64,000 nt of DNA, from positions 620,001 to 684,000 of the forward strand of contig JAFLVO010000001.1 in the NCBI GenBank assembly GCA_022508245.1, read 5' to 3'. Origin of the DNA: Clostridiales bacterium. Its GTDB lineage: Bacteria; Bacillota; Clostridia; Christensenellales; Borkfalkiaceae. Under the pieces are notes generated by a model. It made no database searches, was not told the origin of the DNA, and was given only the letters and a program-made list of their open reading frames with translations. Shown here in pieces: positions 45,074 to 54,507 of this stretch; the stretch's first letter is position 1, and the number at the start of each line of letters is the position of its first letter. A program made the translations under genes and the position numbers.

Positions 45074-45117
45074 GCCGCGCACTCCTAATGCAATGCCACA
45101 GATTAGCTATCAACATT

Positions 45118-45146
45118 ATTGTAACTTATATTACAGAATAAAGCAA
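45118..45146 (-). promoter_or_regulatory. Promoter for the RDD-ABC importer-nuclease transcript
   Basis: Minus-strand TTGCTT (45141-45146) and TACAAT (45118-45123), 17-base spacing, in a 138-base gap. It starts a second transcript after the nucleoside-salvage/EndA run. Confidence 0.6.
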
Positions 45147-45211
45147 GAATTTGAAGTAAAAAATAATTGTGAAAAATTAGGACATATTGTTGTGTAGTTT
45201 TTTACAAACCA

Positions 45212-45805
45212 CTATATCTTGAATTCGTATATAAAATTTACTTCGCTTCCAGTTTCGGAAGTGTAAGTTATATTTATATTGCTGAATGCATTACCGTAAG
45301 TTGCAGCAACTTTCATATCGCGGCAAACAATATGTGAACCGATAAAGCTATCCACATTTTTAACATCGGCTTTAAAGTTTCCGTCCGAAAGGACATCATT
45401 TTCGAAATATCCCTTTTTGAAAGTAAACCCGACTCGAGCAATATTTGCGCTAATATCTACGTCATCACCAACAACCGATACAATACCGTTAACTATGACT
45501 GCCATCCCATTAAAAGTGGTTTTAAGCTCTGTTGACGGGTTGTCAAGTCCAATTTCGTTAAATTTTTCTACCGAATATTCCACCTTAATTACGGATTCGG
45601 AATACGAAATCACATATTTACCGTGGAGTGAAGTATTTTCATCGATAGTTTCCGAGATCGAAATTTCCAACTGCAAATAATTTAAATCAAGCATATTGTT
45701 GAGAAAGTCGTATTCGTCGGTTGTGTTTGTATCAAGAGTATTGCAAGCACCCAGACAGCATGCCGCTGCACATATTGAAGCAATTGTTAATAAACATTTC
45801 TTCAT
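45212..45805 (-). CDS. Small lipoprotein of unknown function, coupled to the endonuclease gene
   Basis: A 197-residue lipoprotein with lipobox CLGAC (Cys21) and a beta-rich soluble domain resembling lipid- or ligand-carrier sandwiches by eye; no family recognised. Its ATG overlaps the endA stop as ATGA, so the two proteins are translationally coupled. An inhibitor, chaperone or product-binding partner of the nuclease is possible, without direct support. Confidence 0.6.
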   Translation of the reverse strand: MKKCLLTIASICAAACCLGACNTLDTNTTDEYDFLNNMLDLNYLQLEISISETIDENTSLHGKYVISYSESVIKVEYSVEKFNEIGLDNPSTELKTTFNGMAVIVNGIVSVVGDDVDISANIARVGFTFKKGYFENDVLSDGNFKADVKNVDSFIGSHIVCRDMKVAATYGNAFSNINITYTSETGSEVNFIYEFKI

Positions 45806-47829
45806 CTCTTTGCCCCTCCATTCACGGCACCATTTGCAGCACCAAACTCATCGTTGTATGCTCCGACAGTTTGATTATAGTCACTAATTGCTGCCTGCAA
45901 AGCCGCAATGTCCTCTGTTGCCAAAGCCTTGTCCTCTTCAGACAATGCTCTGTATGCTATTATCGCTTGATTTATAGATTCTAATCTTTGTGTAAGAGTA
46001 CCGTTTGAAACAATACCTTCAACCGCCTGATGAAAGTCCTGCAATTTTACTTTGTCGCCACCGGGCTGCTGTTCCCCGCCGTGTCCAGAGCATTTTTCGG
46101 CGCAGACGGGATCTGTACAGTTCTTATCTGTGCACTTATGACACGTATCACAGACGTGTCCGCAGACGTGCTGTTCATCTCCTCCGCCGACGTTGCTACC
46201 ACTGTAAGTTAAGACTATATTATCAATGTAGCATGCTCCCGAATCTTCATAGACAAGAGCAAAGCAAGTATCGTTCCCGCTGATAGTCCAAGTAACGCCG
46301 TCCTTAGTTGCCGTCTGTATACCCCTATTGTTGCCATCTTCCGGATTGCCGCTTTCATACGACCTATATGCAGATGTCGAAGTTAAAAGCTTCCATTTTT
46401 TCCCGCCCGTCTCATGTTTATCCGCATTGAGCGTCATGGTTACGCTGACTATGGGAGAGCTCGTCGCAGTTGAACTTGCTAAATAGTGACTTGACTTACT
46501 TGAGTTAAGCTGTATCATACCGCTTTCACCGCCGTAAATGTATGCAGTACCACTGACTCCACCACTTGTCCATGTGTGTGCGCCGTAAGAACCGCTTGCG
46601 GAAAAGCTGTTTCTGTCTATCTTTATCATGCCCGATGTACCGCCTGTCGAAGGTGACGACGCCTTTGATACGGTTATAGTTGCGGTTGCTTTTATAGTAG
46701 AATTCGTAGTGCTTGTTGCAGTAATCGTTGCCGTTCCCTCTGACTTAGCTGTCACTACGCCGCCCGAAACGGTTGCAACGGCAGAGTTTGAAGTAGTCCA
46801 GCTTACGGAATTACTTGCATTACTCGGGGTAGCTAAAACGCTTAAAGTCTGAGTCTGCCCAACGGAAAGTGATACTGATGCAGGACTTATTGTTAAACTT
46901 TTAAGTTCTACAGAAGGATCGGGAGTTACCGTGCCGTTACCCCAAATTGCCTTGGCATATTCGGGATGATCAATGAAGGGATTTCTGTTGCCCTGTATTG
47001 CATAGACCGCCTCGTTTCTCGTTCTCTCGATTTCGTCGACGGGATCCGATTCATGCCACTCTAAAAGTAAATCAATAGCCGCACTTTCACTACTTTTGGA
47101 AATTATATTCGTGAATTTGAGGGTACCGAAATATCCGCTACTTCCGCTACCGTTAGTGCTTCCGCTCAGGTTTGAATAAGTATTATAATGCGTGTAAACG
47201 TACATGACGATACGGGCAACGTCGCCCTTGACTTTATCCAAAGGCTCAAAAATGCCACCGCCACTGTAACCGCCGTGAGCAACATTGTTCGCTCCCGCGT
47301 CCTTGTAATAGGCTTTATTGTTTTCCCTATTGCTTACAAGTCCGTATTTATCGTTGCCGCGCGTGCTGTTTAAACGGACTTCCGCCGGTCTCAAGTGGTG
47401 CAAATCGCTTCCGCCACCACTCTCGCCCCACATCTGATGTCCCGAAGGCTCTTTTGAGAGGCTCTGGCACCATACGTGTTCTCTGTTCCACGTACCCACA
47501 GCGCCGCTGCCCCATGTCGCCGAAATGTTGGCTTGGGAGTAAAACTCCATGACGTACGAGCTTGAGCTGCCGGGGTCGGTCTCTTTAATTATGGAGGGAT
47601 TCTTGCAGTCATTATATGTACTATAGTAACTATGCGTTTTGGTTATCAGATCATGCACCTGACCCAAGAGCGAAGTACCCTTTGTCGCCGTAATGGGCGA
47701 ATAATAGTCGGTGGTAGCCGCATCTGCAACGATATAATTCGATGTAACGCCGCTCGCGGCGACGGTTATACCTAAACATATAACTATCGCTAACAATATC
47801 GATGAAAACTTTTTAAATACTTTTTGCAT
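45802..47829 (-). CDS. endA: Secreted endonuclease I family nuclease with Ig-like domain, beta-sandwich and Cys-rich linker
   Basis: A 675-residue secreted protein with a signal peptide (about 1-38, no lipobox). The endonuclease I domain (about 42-298) has WNREHVW (114-120, catalytic His118), DLHHLRP (142-148) and [12 protein letters not shown] (280-291). Then follow a Big2 Ig-like domain (about 308-388), a beta-sandwich (about 400-545), a Cys/His-rich segment (554-583; [17 protein letters not shown]) and a helical C-terminus. The enzyme cuts DNA, and often RNA, without sequence specificity. GGAGG precedes the ATG at 47829, which lies inside the udk 3' end (17-base overlap), tying a secreted nuclease to cytoplasmic nucleoside kinases in one operon. 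Confidence 0.93.
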   Translation of the reverse strand: MQKVFKKFSSILLAIVICLGITVAASGVTSNYIVADAATTDYYSPITATKGTSLLGQVHDLITKTHSYYSTYNDCKNPSIIKETDPGSSSSYVMEFYSQANISATWGSGAVGTWNREHVWCQSLSKEPSGHQMWGESGGGSDLHHLRPAEVRLNSTRGNDKYGLVSNRENNKAYYKDAGANNVAHGGYSGGGIFEPLDKVKGDVARIVMYVYTHYNTYSNLSGSTNGSGSSGYFGTLKFTNIISKSSESAAIDLLLEWHESDPVDEIERTRNEAVYAIQGNRNPFIDHPEYAKAIWGNGTVTPDPSVELKSLTISPASVSLSVGQTQTLSVLATPSNASNSVSWTTSNSAVATVSGGVVTAKSEGTATITATSTTNSTIKATATITVSKASSPSTGGTSGMIKIDRNSFSASGSYGAHTWTSGGVSGTAYIYGGESGMIQLNSSKSSHYLASSTATSSPIVSVTMTLNADKHETGGKKWKLLTSTSAYRSYESGNPEDGNNRGIQTATKDGVTWTISGNDTCFALVYEDSGACYIDNIVLTYSGSNVGGGDEQHVCGHVCDTCHKCTDKNCTDPVCAEKCSGHGGEQQPGGDKVKLQDFHQAVEGIVSNGTLTQRLESINQAIIAYRALSEEDKALATEDIAALQAAISDYNQTVGAYNDEFGAANGAVNGGAKR

Positions 47830-48460
47830 ATAGCTTTCCTCCGCTATTTTCAGATAATTTATGATTTATACAGCTAAAAATAACATCAAGCGCAACGGCA
47901 TTATACCCGCCTTGAGGAACAATTATGTCGGCGCGGCGCTTGTAGGGTTCTACAAATTGCTCGTGCATGGGTTTAACAGTCGAATTATACTGCTCGACAA
48001 CAGAATCTAATTGTCTGCCCCTCTCTTTGACATCGCGCATAATTCTTCTTAAAATTCGCACGTCTGCATCAGTATCAACGTATATTTTTACATCCAGCAG
48101 GTTGCATAGCTTTTTATTTTCGAAAAGAAGAATTCCCTCTACTATGATTATCTGCTTGCTTTCTACCTTGATTGTCTCAGCCTTTCTTAAATGGTTACGA
48201 TAGTCATACTGCGGCACATCAACGGAATTCCCATTTTTTAATTCCTTTAAGTGCTTAATAAGCAACTCCGTTTCGAATGCGTCGGGGTGGTCGTAATTAC
48301 ACTTAGCCCTCTCCTCGAGGGGAATTGAAAAATCACTCTTGTAATAGCTGTCCATGCTCACAAGGGCAGTACAAGAGTTAAATTCGTTGTAAATTTTTTC
48401 TGCAAGTGTTGTCTTACCGCTACCCGTTCCACCGCAAATTCCTATTATTACCCGGTTCAT
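47813..48460 (-). CDS. udk: Uridine kinase
   Basis: About 215 residues with P-loop [21 protein letters not shown] and the uridine/cytidine binding stretch [11 protein letters not shown]. It phosphorylates uridine and cytidine to monophosphates. The start is the ATG at 48460, which overlaps the tdk stop as ATGA. An open frame continuing upstream to 48616 gives a 52-residue arginine-rich extension with no match to the family and is rejected. Product length then matches Udk. Confidence 0.95.
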   Translation of the reverse strand: MNRVIIGICGGTGSGKTTLAEKIYNEFNSCTALVSMDSYYKSDFSIPLEERAKCNYDHPDAFETELLIKHLKELKNGNSVDVPQYDYRNHLRKAETIKVESKQIIIVEGILLFENKKLCNLLDVKIYVDTDADVRILRRIMRDVKERGRQLDSVVEQYNSTVKPMHEQFVEPYKRRADIIVPQGGYNAVALDVIFSCINHKLSENSGGKLYAKSI

Positions 48461-49041
48461 CTTCCGCTCTCCTGCGCTCTGCGGCTTAACCAACACTTTC
48501 GGCACATTGCCAAATAACTGTCGTTTCCGCCGATACACACCTGCGAGCCTTCGGTAACTATCTTGCCGTTTCCGTCTATCCTTGCGTTTACGGTAGCCTT
48601 TGCGCCGCAAGCGCAAACCGATTTAATCTCACTGATAGATTCGGCAATTTCAAAAAGTCTTTTGCTTCCGGGGAACAAGTGGGTAGTAAAATCCGTGCTC
48701 AACCCGAAGCACAGTACGGGAATATTCCTATATATGACTATATCCGCAAGCTGATCAACCTGCTCGGGAGTCAAAAACTGACATTCGTCCACGATAATAA
48801 CTTGGCAGTCGGAATATTCTTTTACGTATTTTTCGTAAAGGTTTTCATCTTCGCTGACGGGAATGGCCTCGTTTTCAAGCCCGATCCGAGATTTAACGGT
48901 GTTTGCGCCGTCGCGGTTGTCGATTGCTGGCTTCAAAAGAAGAACTTTCATGTTACGTTCTTCGTAATTGAATTTGGTTATCAGCGCCTGCGCCGTCTTG
49001 GAGCTTCCCATAGCACCGAATTTAAAGTATAATTTCGCCAT
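48457..49041 (-). CDS. tdk: Thymidine kinase (type II)
   Basis: A 194-residue enzyme with P-loop GAMGSSKT (9-16), DECQ (85-88), and zinc-binding cysteine pairs CACGAKA and CRKCW in the lasso region. It phosphorylates thymidine and deoxyuridine. It is 12 bases after pdp and overlaps udk by four bases. Confidence 0.96.
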   Translation of the reverse strand: MAKLYFKFGAMGSSKTAQALITKFNYEERNMKVLLLKPAIDNRDGANTVKSRIGLENEAIPVSEDENLYEKYVKEYSDCQVIIVDECQFLTPEQVDQLADIVIYRNIPVLCFGLSTDFTTHLFPGSKRLFEIAESISEIKSVCACGAKATVNARIDGNGKIVTEGSQVCIGGNDSYLAMCRKCWLSRRAQESGR

Positions 49042-49053
49042 ACTAATATTCTC

Positions 49054-50355
49054 TTAAGTAATAATGTTGTATATAAGGGGTTCGTTCTCGGGTTTGCTGC
49101 CGGAAACTTCCGTCGCCGAAAGTAATATTTCTTCAGCCTTTGCAAATGCTGATTCGTCGTTTGAATACAGAATTGCAATTATCTCGCCCTCTTCAACGAA
49201 ATCGCCTGTTTTTTTATTTAAAATAATGCCGGCGCTGTAATCAATTGCATCCTCCGCAGTATTGCGACCCGCACCGAGTGCAAGACTTGCAAATCCGTAG
49301 CTTTCCGTATTTACCTTTGAAATAAAGCCGCTCTTTTTGCACTTTACGGCACAGGAATATTTTGCCTTTGCAAAATTCGAAGTATTTTCAATAAGCTTGG
49401 TATTGCCGCCCTGCCTTGAAACTACTTCCAAAAGCTTGCAGTATGCGCTTCCGTCGGCAATAGCCTGCTTTGCCATTTCAATACAGCTTTCGACGCTGCC
49501 TTTTCCAGCAAGCGAGAGCATATGCCCCGCAAGGGTAAGACAAACTTCGGTAAAGTCCTCGGGTCCGTGCCCCTGCAAGGTTTCAACTGCCTCTATAACT
49601 TCAAGTGAATTGCCGATGGCATAACCCAAAGGTCTGTCCATATTGGTAATAAGTGCGACCATCTTTTTACCCGCACTTTTACCTATATCTACCATCAACT
49701 GGGCAAGTTCGGTGCTTTTTTCAACACTCTTCATAAATGAGCCGCTGCCCGTCTTTACGTCCAAAACTATGCAGTCGTCGTCGGCAGCAAGTTTTTTTCC
49801 CATAATGCTTGCCGCAATTAACGGCATACTGTCGACCGTTGCCGTTACATCGCGTAGCGCATAGAGTTTTTTATCCGCGGGAGCAAACTGTTTTGACTGC
49901 CCTACAATTGCAAATCCGATATCATTTACCTGTTTAATAAAGTCAGCTTCCGAGAGCGTCGTTTGAAATCCATCAATCGCCTCAAGTTTATCAATAGTTC
50001 CGCCAGTATGTCCAAGTCCTCTGCCACTCATCTTGGCAACTTTTATTCCAAAAGAGGATACTATCGGCGCAACGACTAAGCTGGTTTTATCTCCGACTCC
50101 TCCTGTAGAATGTTTATCAACGCGAATTCCGTTTATCGTGGAGAAATCGAGCTTGTCTCCTGAATCGCGCACGGCAAATGTCAAATCGCAGGTTTCACGG
50201 ACGTTCATGCCGTTGAAATATATTGCCATGCACAGCGCGGAAATCTGATAATCAGGGATGCCACCGTCGGAGACACCCTTGATAAAATATTGAATTTCGG
50301 CGGTGGAGAGTTCGCCACCGTCTCTCTTTTTCTTTATTATATCGTACATCCTCAT
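49054..50355 (-). CDS. pdp: Pyrimidine-nucleoside phosphorylase
   Basis: A 433-residue enzyme with the family signature SGRGLGHTGGTIDKLE and the phosphate-binding KHSTGG. It splits thymidine, deoxyuridine and uridine into base and (deoxy)ribose-1-phosphate. GGAGAG lies 7 bases upstream of the ATG at 50355. A hairpin sits in the 64-base gap to the upstream 5'-nucleotidase gene. Confidence 0.95.
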   Translation of the reverse strand: MRMYDIIKKKRDGGELSTAEIQYFIKGVSDGGIPDYQISALCMAIYFNGMNVRETCDLTFAVRDSGDKLDFSTINGIRVDKHSTGGVGDKTSLVVAPIVSSFGIKVAKMSGRGLGHTGGTIDKLEAIDGFQTTLSEADFIKQVNDIGFAIVGQSKQFAPADKKLYALRDVTATVDSMPLIAASIMGKKLAADDDCIVLDVKTGSGSFMKSVEKSTELAQLMVDIGKSAGKKMVALITNMDRPLGYAIGNSLEVIEAVETLQGHGPEDFTEVCLTLAGHMLSLAGKGSVESCIEMAKQAIADGSAYCKLLEVVSRQGGNTKLIENTSNFAKAKYSCAVKCKKSGFISKVNTESYGFASLALGAGRNTAEDAIDYSAGIILNKKTGDFVEEGEIIAILYSNDESAFAKAEEILLSATEVSGSKPENEPLIYNIIT

Positions 50356-50386
50356 AAATCTTCTCTCCGCAAAACGCTTATATTAC

Positions 50387-50416
50387 AAATCGGCACAAGA
50401 AAAACTGTGCCGATTT
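50387..50416. terminator. Hairpin between the 5'-nucleotidase gene and pdp
   Basis: Eleven-base perfect stem AAATCGGCACA/TGTGCCGATTT with an eight-base loop, but no U-run on the minus strand. It is more likely an RNA processing or partial termination site that shifts the ratio of the upstream and downstream genes. Confidence 0.55.
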
Positions 50417-50419
50417 ATT

Positions 50420-52204
50420 TTAAGCCCAACCTCCTGCCTTTACAAACTCTGCAAGTAAATCTCTTGCATAAATTCCGCTGCCGAGGCGTTTAATTTCCGT
50501 AATATGATTGTAAGAATACGTGGATGAATAGCTATCCACTATTATATAATATTGTTTATTATTTTCGACTTGGGAAGAAGTTATCGTCGAATAAATATGA
50601 TAATTACTGTTAGTGCTTTCAAGAAATTTCGATTTAAGATAATATCCGCTGATTTGTCCTAATACTATTTCGTTATCAAAAGGCAACACGGAGAACAAAT
50701 CGGCATAGTAAATTTTACCTGCCGCAATATCGTAAGGGCTACGCGTATTAAGATAGCCGCCGCCCAAAACGATATCGTACTGATTACCCCATACCTCTTT
50801 GCCTTTATTATAATAAAGCTCCGCCACCTTATCACAGATAGTATCGGAATACCGCTTGGATCTGTTCGTTCCAAGAACGGTCGTATAGGGATTTCCGTCG
50901 GGGAAATAACGGTTAAAGATTTCTTCCACCACGGGGTCGCCTGTGATGCTGCTGCTTGCATATTCGTTCTTATAAATCAAGCGAGGCGAAACGGTGTAAT
51001 GGCTCGTGACGGTATTATATGAAACGGCTGCGCTGCTTATATAGCTGTTTTCGCCGCCGCCCTGCATATGATAGACACCGTACTCGTCCTCTAATATATA
51101 ACGCTGATGAGTGTGACCTTCAAATACGAGATCTACGTATCCGTTAGAAAGAGAGCTGTCGTACCACGACATATCGCCGTCTATAACGGAATTTACGCCC
51201 GAAGACGAAAAACCCGAACCGCCGTCGTGAATTGAATAGACGATAAAATCGCATCCTTCCTCATTTCTCAGCCTCGTGGCTTCGCTTTTCACGAGAGAAG
51301 TCAAAGCGCTACCCGTGGCGAATTTCAGCCCTTTGCTGAAATCACCCGATATAGAACTCAAACAGTCGCCGATAGCGCCTATTATTCCTATTTTAACTCC
51401 GCCTCTTTCAACTACGGTCGAAGGTTGACAGTAGTTGACGGGTTTACCGTTGCTCGTAATGTTGATTGCAAGGAAAGGGAAATCCGCTTTCTCGCTGTTG
51501 GGCGTTAAAACGTCGGCACCCCAGTCGTATTCGTGATTGCCAAGTGTCATTGAGACAAATCCGACCTCGTTCATCCAGTCGGTCATAAGCTGTCCCTTAT
51601 TTGATGAGGACTCCACCGTTCCCTGCCACATATCTCCCGAAGAAAGCAGAATTTCTTCACGGGCATCGTCCGCATACAAATCTTTTATGTAGGTAGTGAA
51701 CTCGTCAAGACCGGGCTGCGTGGCGGTATCCATAAATTTACCGTGCAAATCGTTTACTGCGTAGAAAGACAGTTCAACCAGAACGCTCTCGCTGCAAACG
51801 TCGCAAATTCCGTTATCGTCAACGTCTAAATGGGTATGATCGCCCACACTTGCCTTAACGTATTTTTTGGGAACGGAAAAATCGCTGTCTTCGTGTTCCT
51901 TGTCGCCGCTTACCGCCTTTACTTTTATCGTCTGGTTTTCTTGAAGCTGAACCGTACGGCGGGCAGTTAAAATCTCTTCGCCGTTATCTATGACGTACAT
52001 ATACCCTAATGCATAATCAACTTCACTCCAAACGGCAACGCCGTCGACGCTGATCGTTACTTCGGGCACGTCAAGCTTGGTCACGTCCCCCTCGGGTGAC
52101 ATAAGACCATTAAATAACCCTTCAAGATCGCAACCGACAAGCCCCGTACACAAAACGAACACGGCAAGCACTAAGGATGAAATTTTAACTAAAAATTTTT
52201 TCAT
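50420..52204 (-). CDS. Secreted lipoprotein 5'-nucleotidase with N-terminal FN3-like domain
   Basis: A 594-residue lipoprotein with lipobox LVGC (Cys25). An FN3-like module (about 44-115) closely resembles the repeats of the 1543-residue surface protein (QLQENQTIKVKAV). A short calcium-type motif HLDVDDNGICDVC (125-137) follows. The metallophosphatase domain has NDLHG (151-155), GDMWQG (190-195), GNHEYD (222-227), His326 and GHTH (363-366), then a 5'-nucleotidase C domain (YDIVLGGG). It removes phosphate from nucleotides outside the cell, producing nucleosides for uptake. It lies inside the deo/nucleoside operon between cdd and pdp. Confidence 0.94.
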   Translation of the reverse strand: MKKFLVKISSLVLAVFVLCTGLVGCDLEGLFNGLMSPEGDVTKLDVPEVTISVDGVAVWSEVDYALGYMYVIDNGEEILTARRTVQLQENQTIKVKAVSGDKEHEDSDFSVPKKYVKASVGDHTHLDVDDNGICDVCSESVLVELSFYAVNDLHGKFMDTATQPGLDEFTTYIKDLYADDAREEILLSSGDMWQGTVESSSNKGQLMTDWMNEVGFVSMTLGNHEYDWGADVLTPNSEKADFPFLAINITSNGKPVNYCQPSTVVERGGVKIGIIGAIGDCLSSISGDFSKGLKFATGSALTSLVKSEATRLRNEEGCDFIVYSIHDGGSGFSSSGVNSVIDGDMSWYDSSLSNGYVDLVFEGHTHQRYILEDEYGVYHMQGGGENSYISSAAVSYNTVTSHYTVSPRLIYKNEYASSSITGDPVVEEIFNRYFPDGNPYTTVLGTNRSKRYSDTICDKVAELYYNKGKEVWGNQYDIVLGGGYLNTRSPYDIAAGKIYYADLFSVLPFDNEIVLGQISGYYLKSKFLESTNSNYHIYSTITSSQVENNKQYYIIVDSYSSTYSYNHITEIKRLGSGIYARDLLAEFVKAGGWA

Positions 52205-52220
52205 ATTATCCTACGTAAAA

Positions 52221-52625
52221 TTATAAATCTTTGTCGGAAAAAGAAAGCGGCAGAAGCTGGTCAAGCGTGTAAACTTTAAATTTATCCTCGTTCCCGAGTA
52301 CAATTTCAAATTCCTTAGGACAAAACTCGGAAATTACCTGCCTGCATACGCCGCAGGGTGCACAGAAATCAGACGTTTCCCCCTCTCTTCCGCCGACTAT
52401 TGCAAGGGCAACAAAGTCTCGCTCGCCCTCGCTGACTGCTTTAAATATTGCCGTACGCTCGGCGCAATTTGTCGCCGAATACGCCGCATTTTCAATATTA
52501 CAGCCCGTATATATTTTTCCGCTCTTTGACAACAGCGCCGCGCCTACACGGAAATGCGAATAGGGCGAATATGAATAATTTCGCGCCTCCTGCGCTAAAT
52601 GCATAAGGTTTTTATAGTTAATCAT
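52221..52625 (-). CDS. cdd: Cytidine deaminase
   Basis: A 134-residue enzyme with the zinc motif CAER (54-57, catalytic Glu56) and PCGVC (90-94). It converts cytidine and deoxycytidine to uridine and deoxyuridine. Overlaps deoB by four bases. Confidence 0.97.
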   Translation of the reverse strand: MINYKNLMHLAQEARNYSYSPYSHFRVGAALLSKSGKIYTGCNIENAAYSATNCAERTAIFKAVSEGERDFVALAIVGGREGETSDFCAPCGVCRQVISEFCPKEFEIVLGNEDKFKVYTLDQLLPLSFSDKDL

Positions 52626-53785
52626 TTTTGAACCAGCCTTAAAAAGCTTTCTCCCTGCGTTTTATCCTGCGCAACGCCAAAATACTCCAATACGGTTGCG
52701 CTGATATCGGAAAAGCTTGCGCGTGTACCTAAGTTTACTCCATTTTTGATACCGTTTCCGTAAATGAGCATGGGCGTATATTCGCGCGAGTGGTCTGTGG
52801 ACGTGGTCGCAGGGTCACAGCCGTGGTCAGCCGTGATAAGCAAAACGTCGTCCTCTCTCATATCTTTGACAAACGAGGTCAAAAACCCGTCAAACTCGGT
52901 TGCTGCTGCGGCGTAACCCGGCACATCGTTTCGGTGACCGTACTTCATATCGAAGTCAACGAGGTTTACAAAGCAAAGTCCAGAAAAGTCTTTTTCCTGC
53001 AATTCTTTGGTAACCTGCATGCCGTGCGTGTTGGAGGTCGTGCGGTAGCTCTCGGAAATACCGCTTCCGGCAAAAATATCGTTAATCTTTCCGACCGAAA
53101 TCGTATCGTAGCCCGCGTGCTGTAAGATGTTCAACATCGTATCGGCGGGAGGCAAAAGCGAAAAATCATGTCTGTTCGCAGTACGCGTATAAGGATATTC
53201 TCCGTTAAACGGACGGGCAATTACTCTGCCCACGCCGTGCTTGCCTACAAGCATTTTTCGCGCAATTTCACAATATTCATAAAGCTTTTCAACTGGAACA
53301 ATATCCTCATGCGCGGCAATCTGGAATACGCTGTCTGCCGAAGTATAAACAATGAGTGCACCCGTTTGCACGTGCCCACGCCCGTAGTCTTTGATAACTT
53401 CCGTTCCCGAATAAGGTTTATTGCAAATAACCTGTCTGCCCGTTTTTTCTACAAATTCTTTTATTAGCTCGTCGGGAAATCCGTCAGGGTACGTGGGCAG
53501 GGGGTCGGGAGAAATTATACCTGCAATCTCCCAATGTCCAATCGTGGTGTCCTTGCCCGCAGACTTTTCAGCCATTTTAGCATAGCTCGCTTTAGGTGCG
53601 CTAACTCCACCGCCTACTCCGTCGATATTGAAAAGCCCCATATTTTTGAGTTCGGGACAGTTAAAATTGGGGTGATTTCTGATTGCACCCAACGTGTTGC
53701 TACCCTCATCGTGCCATTTATACGCGTCGGGAAGCTCTCCTACTCCGAAGCTATCAAGGACAATCAAAAAAAATCTCTTTGCCAT
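52622..53785 (-). CDS. deoB: Phosphopentomutase
   Basis: A 387-residue alkaline-phosphatase-fold enzyme with VLDSFGVGELPDA at the N-terminus, GKDTTIGHWE for the phosphorylated threonine, and TADHGCDPA at the C-terminal metal site. It interconverts (deoxy)ribose-1-phosphate and 5-phosphate. Starts on the last base of deoD (TAATG) and overlaps cdd by four. Confidence 0.97.
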   Translation of the reverse strand: MAKRFFLIVLDSFGVGELPDAYKWHDEGSNTLGAIRNHPNFNCPELKNMGLFNIDGVGGGVSAPKASYAKMAEKSAGKDTTIGHWEIAGIISPDPLPTYPDGFPDELIKEFVEKTGRQVICNKPYSGTEVIKDYGRGHVQTGALIVYTSADSVFQIAAHEDIVPVEKLYEYCEIARKMLVGKHGVGRVIARPFNGEYPYTRTANRHDFSLLPPADTMLNILQHAGYDTISVGKINDIFAGSGISESYRTTSNTHGMQVTKELQEKDFSGLCFVNLVDFDMKYGHRNDVPGYAAAATEFDGFLTSFVKDMREDDVLLITADHGCDPATTSTDHSREYTPMLIYGNGIKNGVNLGTRASFSDISATVLEYFGVAQDKTQGESFLRLVQK

Positions 53786-54507
53786 TACGCAAGCTCCAAG
53801 GCAATTTTCATCATAGCCGTAAAGGAATTCTGACGCTCCTCAGCCGTAGTATTTTCTTCAGGATAGATAAAACTATCGCTCACGGTACATATACAGAGCG
53901 CCTTTTTACCCGCACGGGCGGCGTTACAGTACAGCGCCGCACTTTCCATCTCTACACCAAGAACGCCCATCTTCGCCCACTGCATACCGCTATTGGAATC
54001 GTCGTAGAACATGTCCGACGAAAATATATTTCCTACTTTGTAATTGACACCTGCTTTTTCGCACAGCTCCGCCGCACGACGCAGAAGTCCGAAATCGGCA
54101 ATAGGACAGAACGTGCCCGGCAGATTATACTGACTTGCGTAATTTCCGTTAGTGCACGCACCTTGAGCAATTATAATATCGCGAACATGCAAATCCTTGT
54201 CAAACGAACCGCACGAGCCGATACGGATTATATTCTCTACCCCGTAGAAATTGAAGAGTTCATAAGAATAAATGCCGATAGAAGGCTGTCCCATACCCGA
54301 CGCCATAACCGAAACGCGCTTACCGTGATACGTTCCGGTATATCCGTTTACGCCTCGCACACCGTTGACGAGAACAGCATTTTCCAAAAAGTTGTCCGCA
54401 ATAAATTTCGCACGCAGAGGATCGCCCGGCATTAAAACAGTTTTAGCAAAGTCGCCGTAATTTGCTGTAATATGCGGCGTGGGAACGTTGGGATGTTCTT
54501 TACTCAT
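53785..54507 (-). CDS. deoD: Purine-nucleoside phosphorylase (DeoD type)
   Basis: A 240-residue enzyme starting with the DeoD pattern [22 protein letters not shown], with [21 protein letters not shown] for ribose and CTVSDSF for base binding. It splits purine (deoxy)nucleosides to base and (deoxy)ribose-1-phosphate. Coupled to deoC by a four-base overlap. Confidence 0.96.
   Translation of the reverse strand: MSKEHPNVPTPHITANYGDFAKTVLMPGDPLRAKFIADNFLENAVLVNGVRGVNGYTGTYHGKRVSVMASGMGQPSIGIYSYELFNFYGVENIIRIGSCGSFDKDLHVRDIIIAQGACTNGNYASQYNLPGTFCPIADFGLLRRAAELCEKAGVNYKVGNIFSSDMFYDDSNSGMQWAKMGVLGVEMESAALYCNAARAGKKALCICTVSDSFIYPEENTTAEERQNSFTAMMKIALELA

Noticed and set aside
48461..48616. Upstream in-frame extension of udk
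   Set aside because: It gives an arginine-rich 52-residue leader overlapping tdk, unlike any uridine kinase; the ATG at 48460 with ATGA coupling is the expected start.
53683..54435. Open frame of 250 codons on the plus strand opposite deoD
   Set aside because: It lies antisense to a clearly recognised purine-nucleoside phosphorylase, and its product has no recognisable features.
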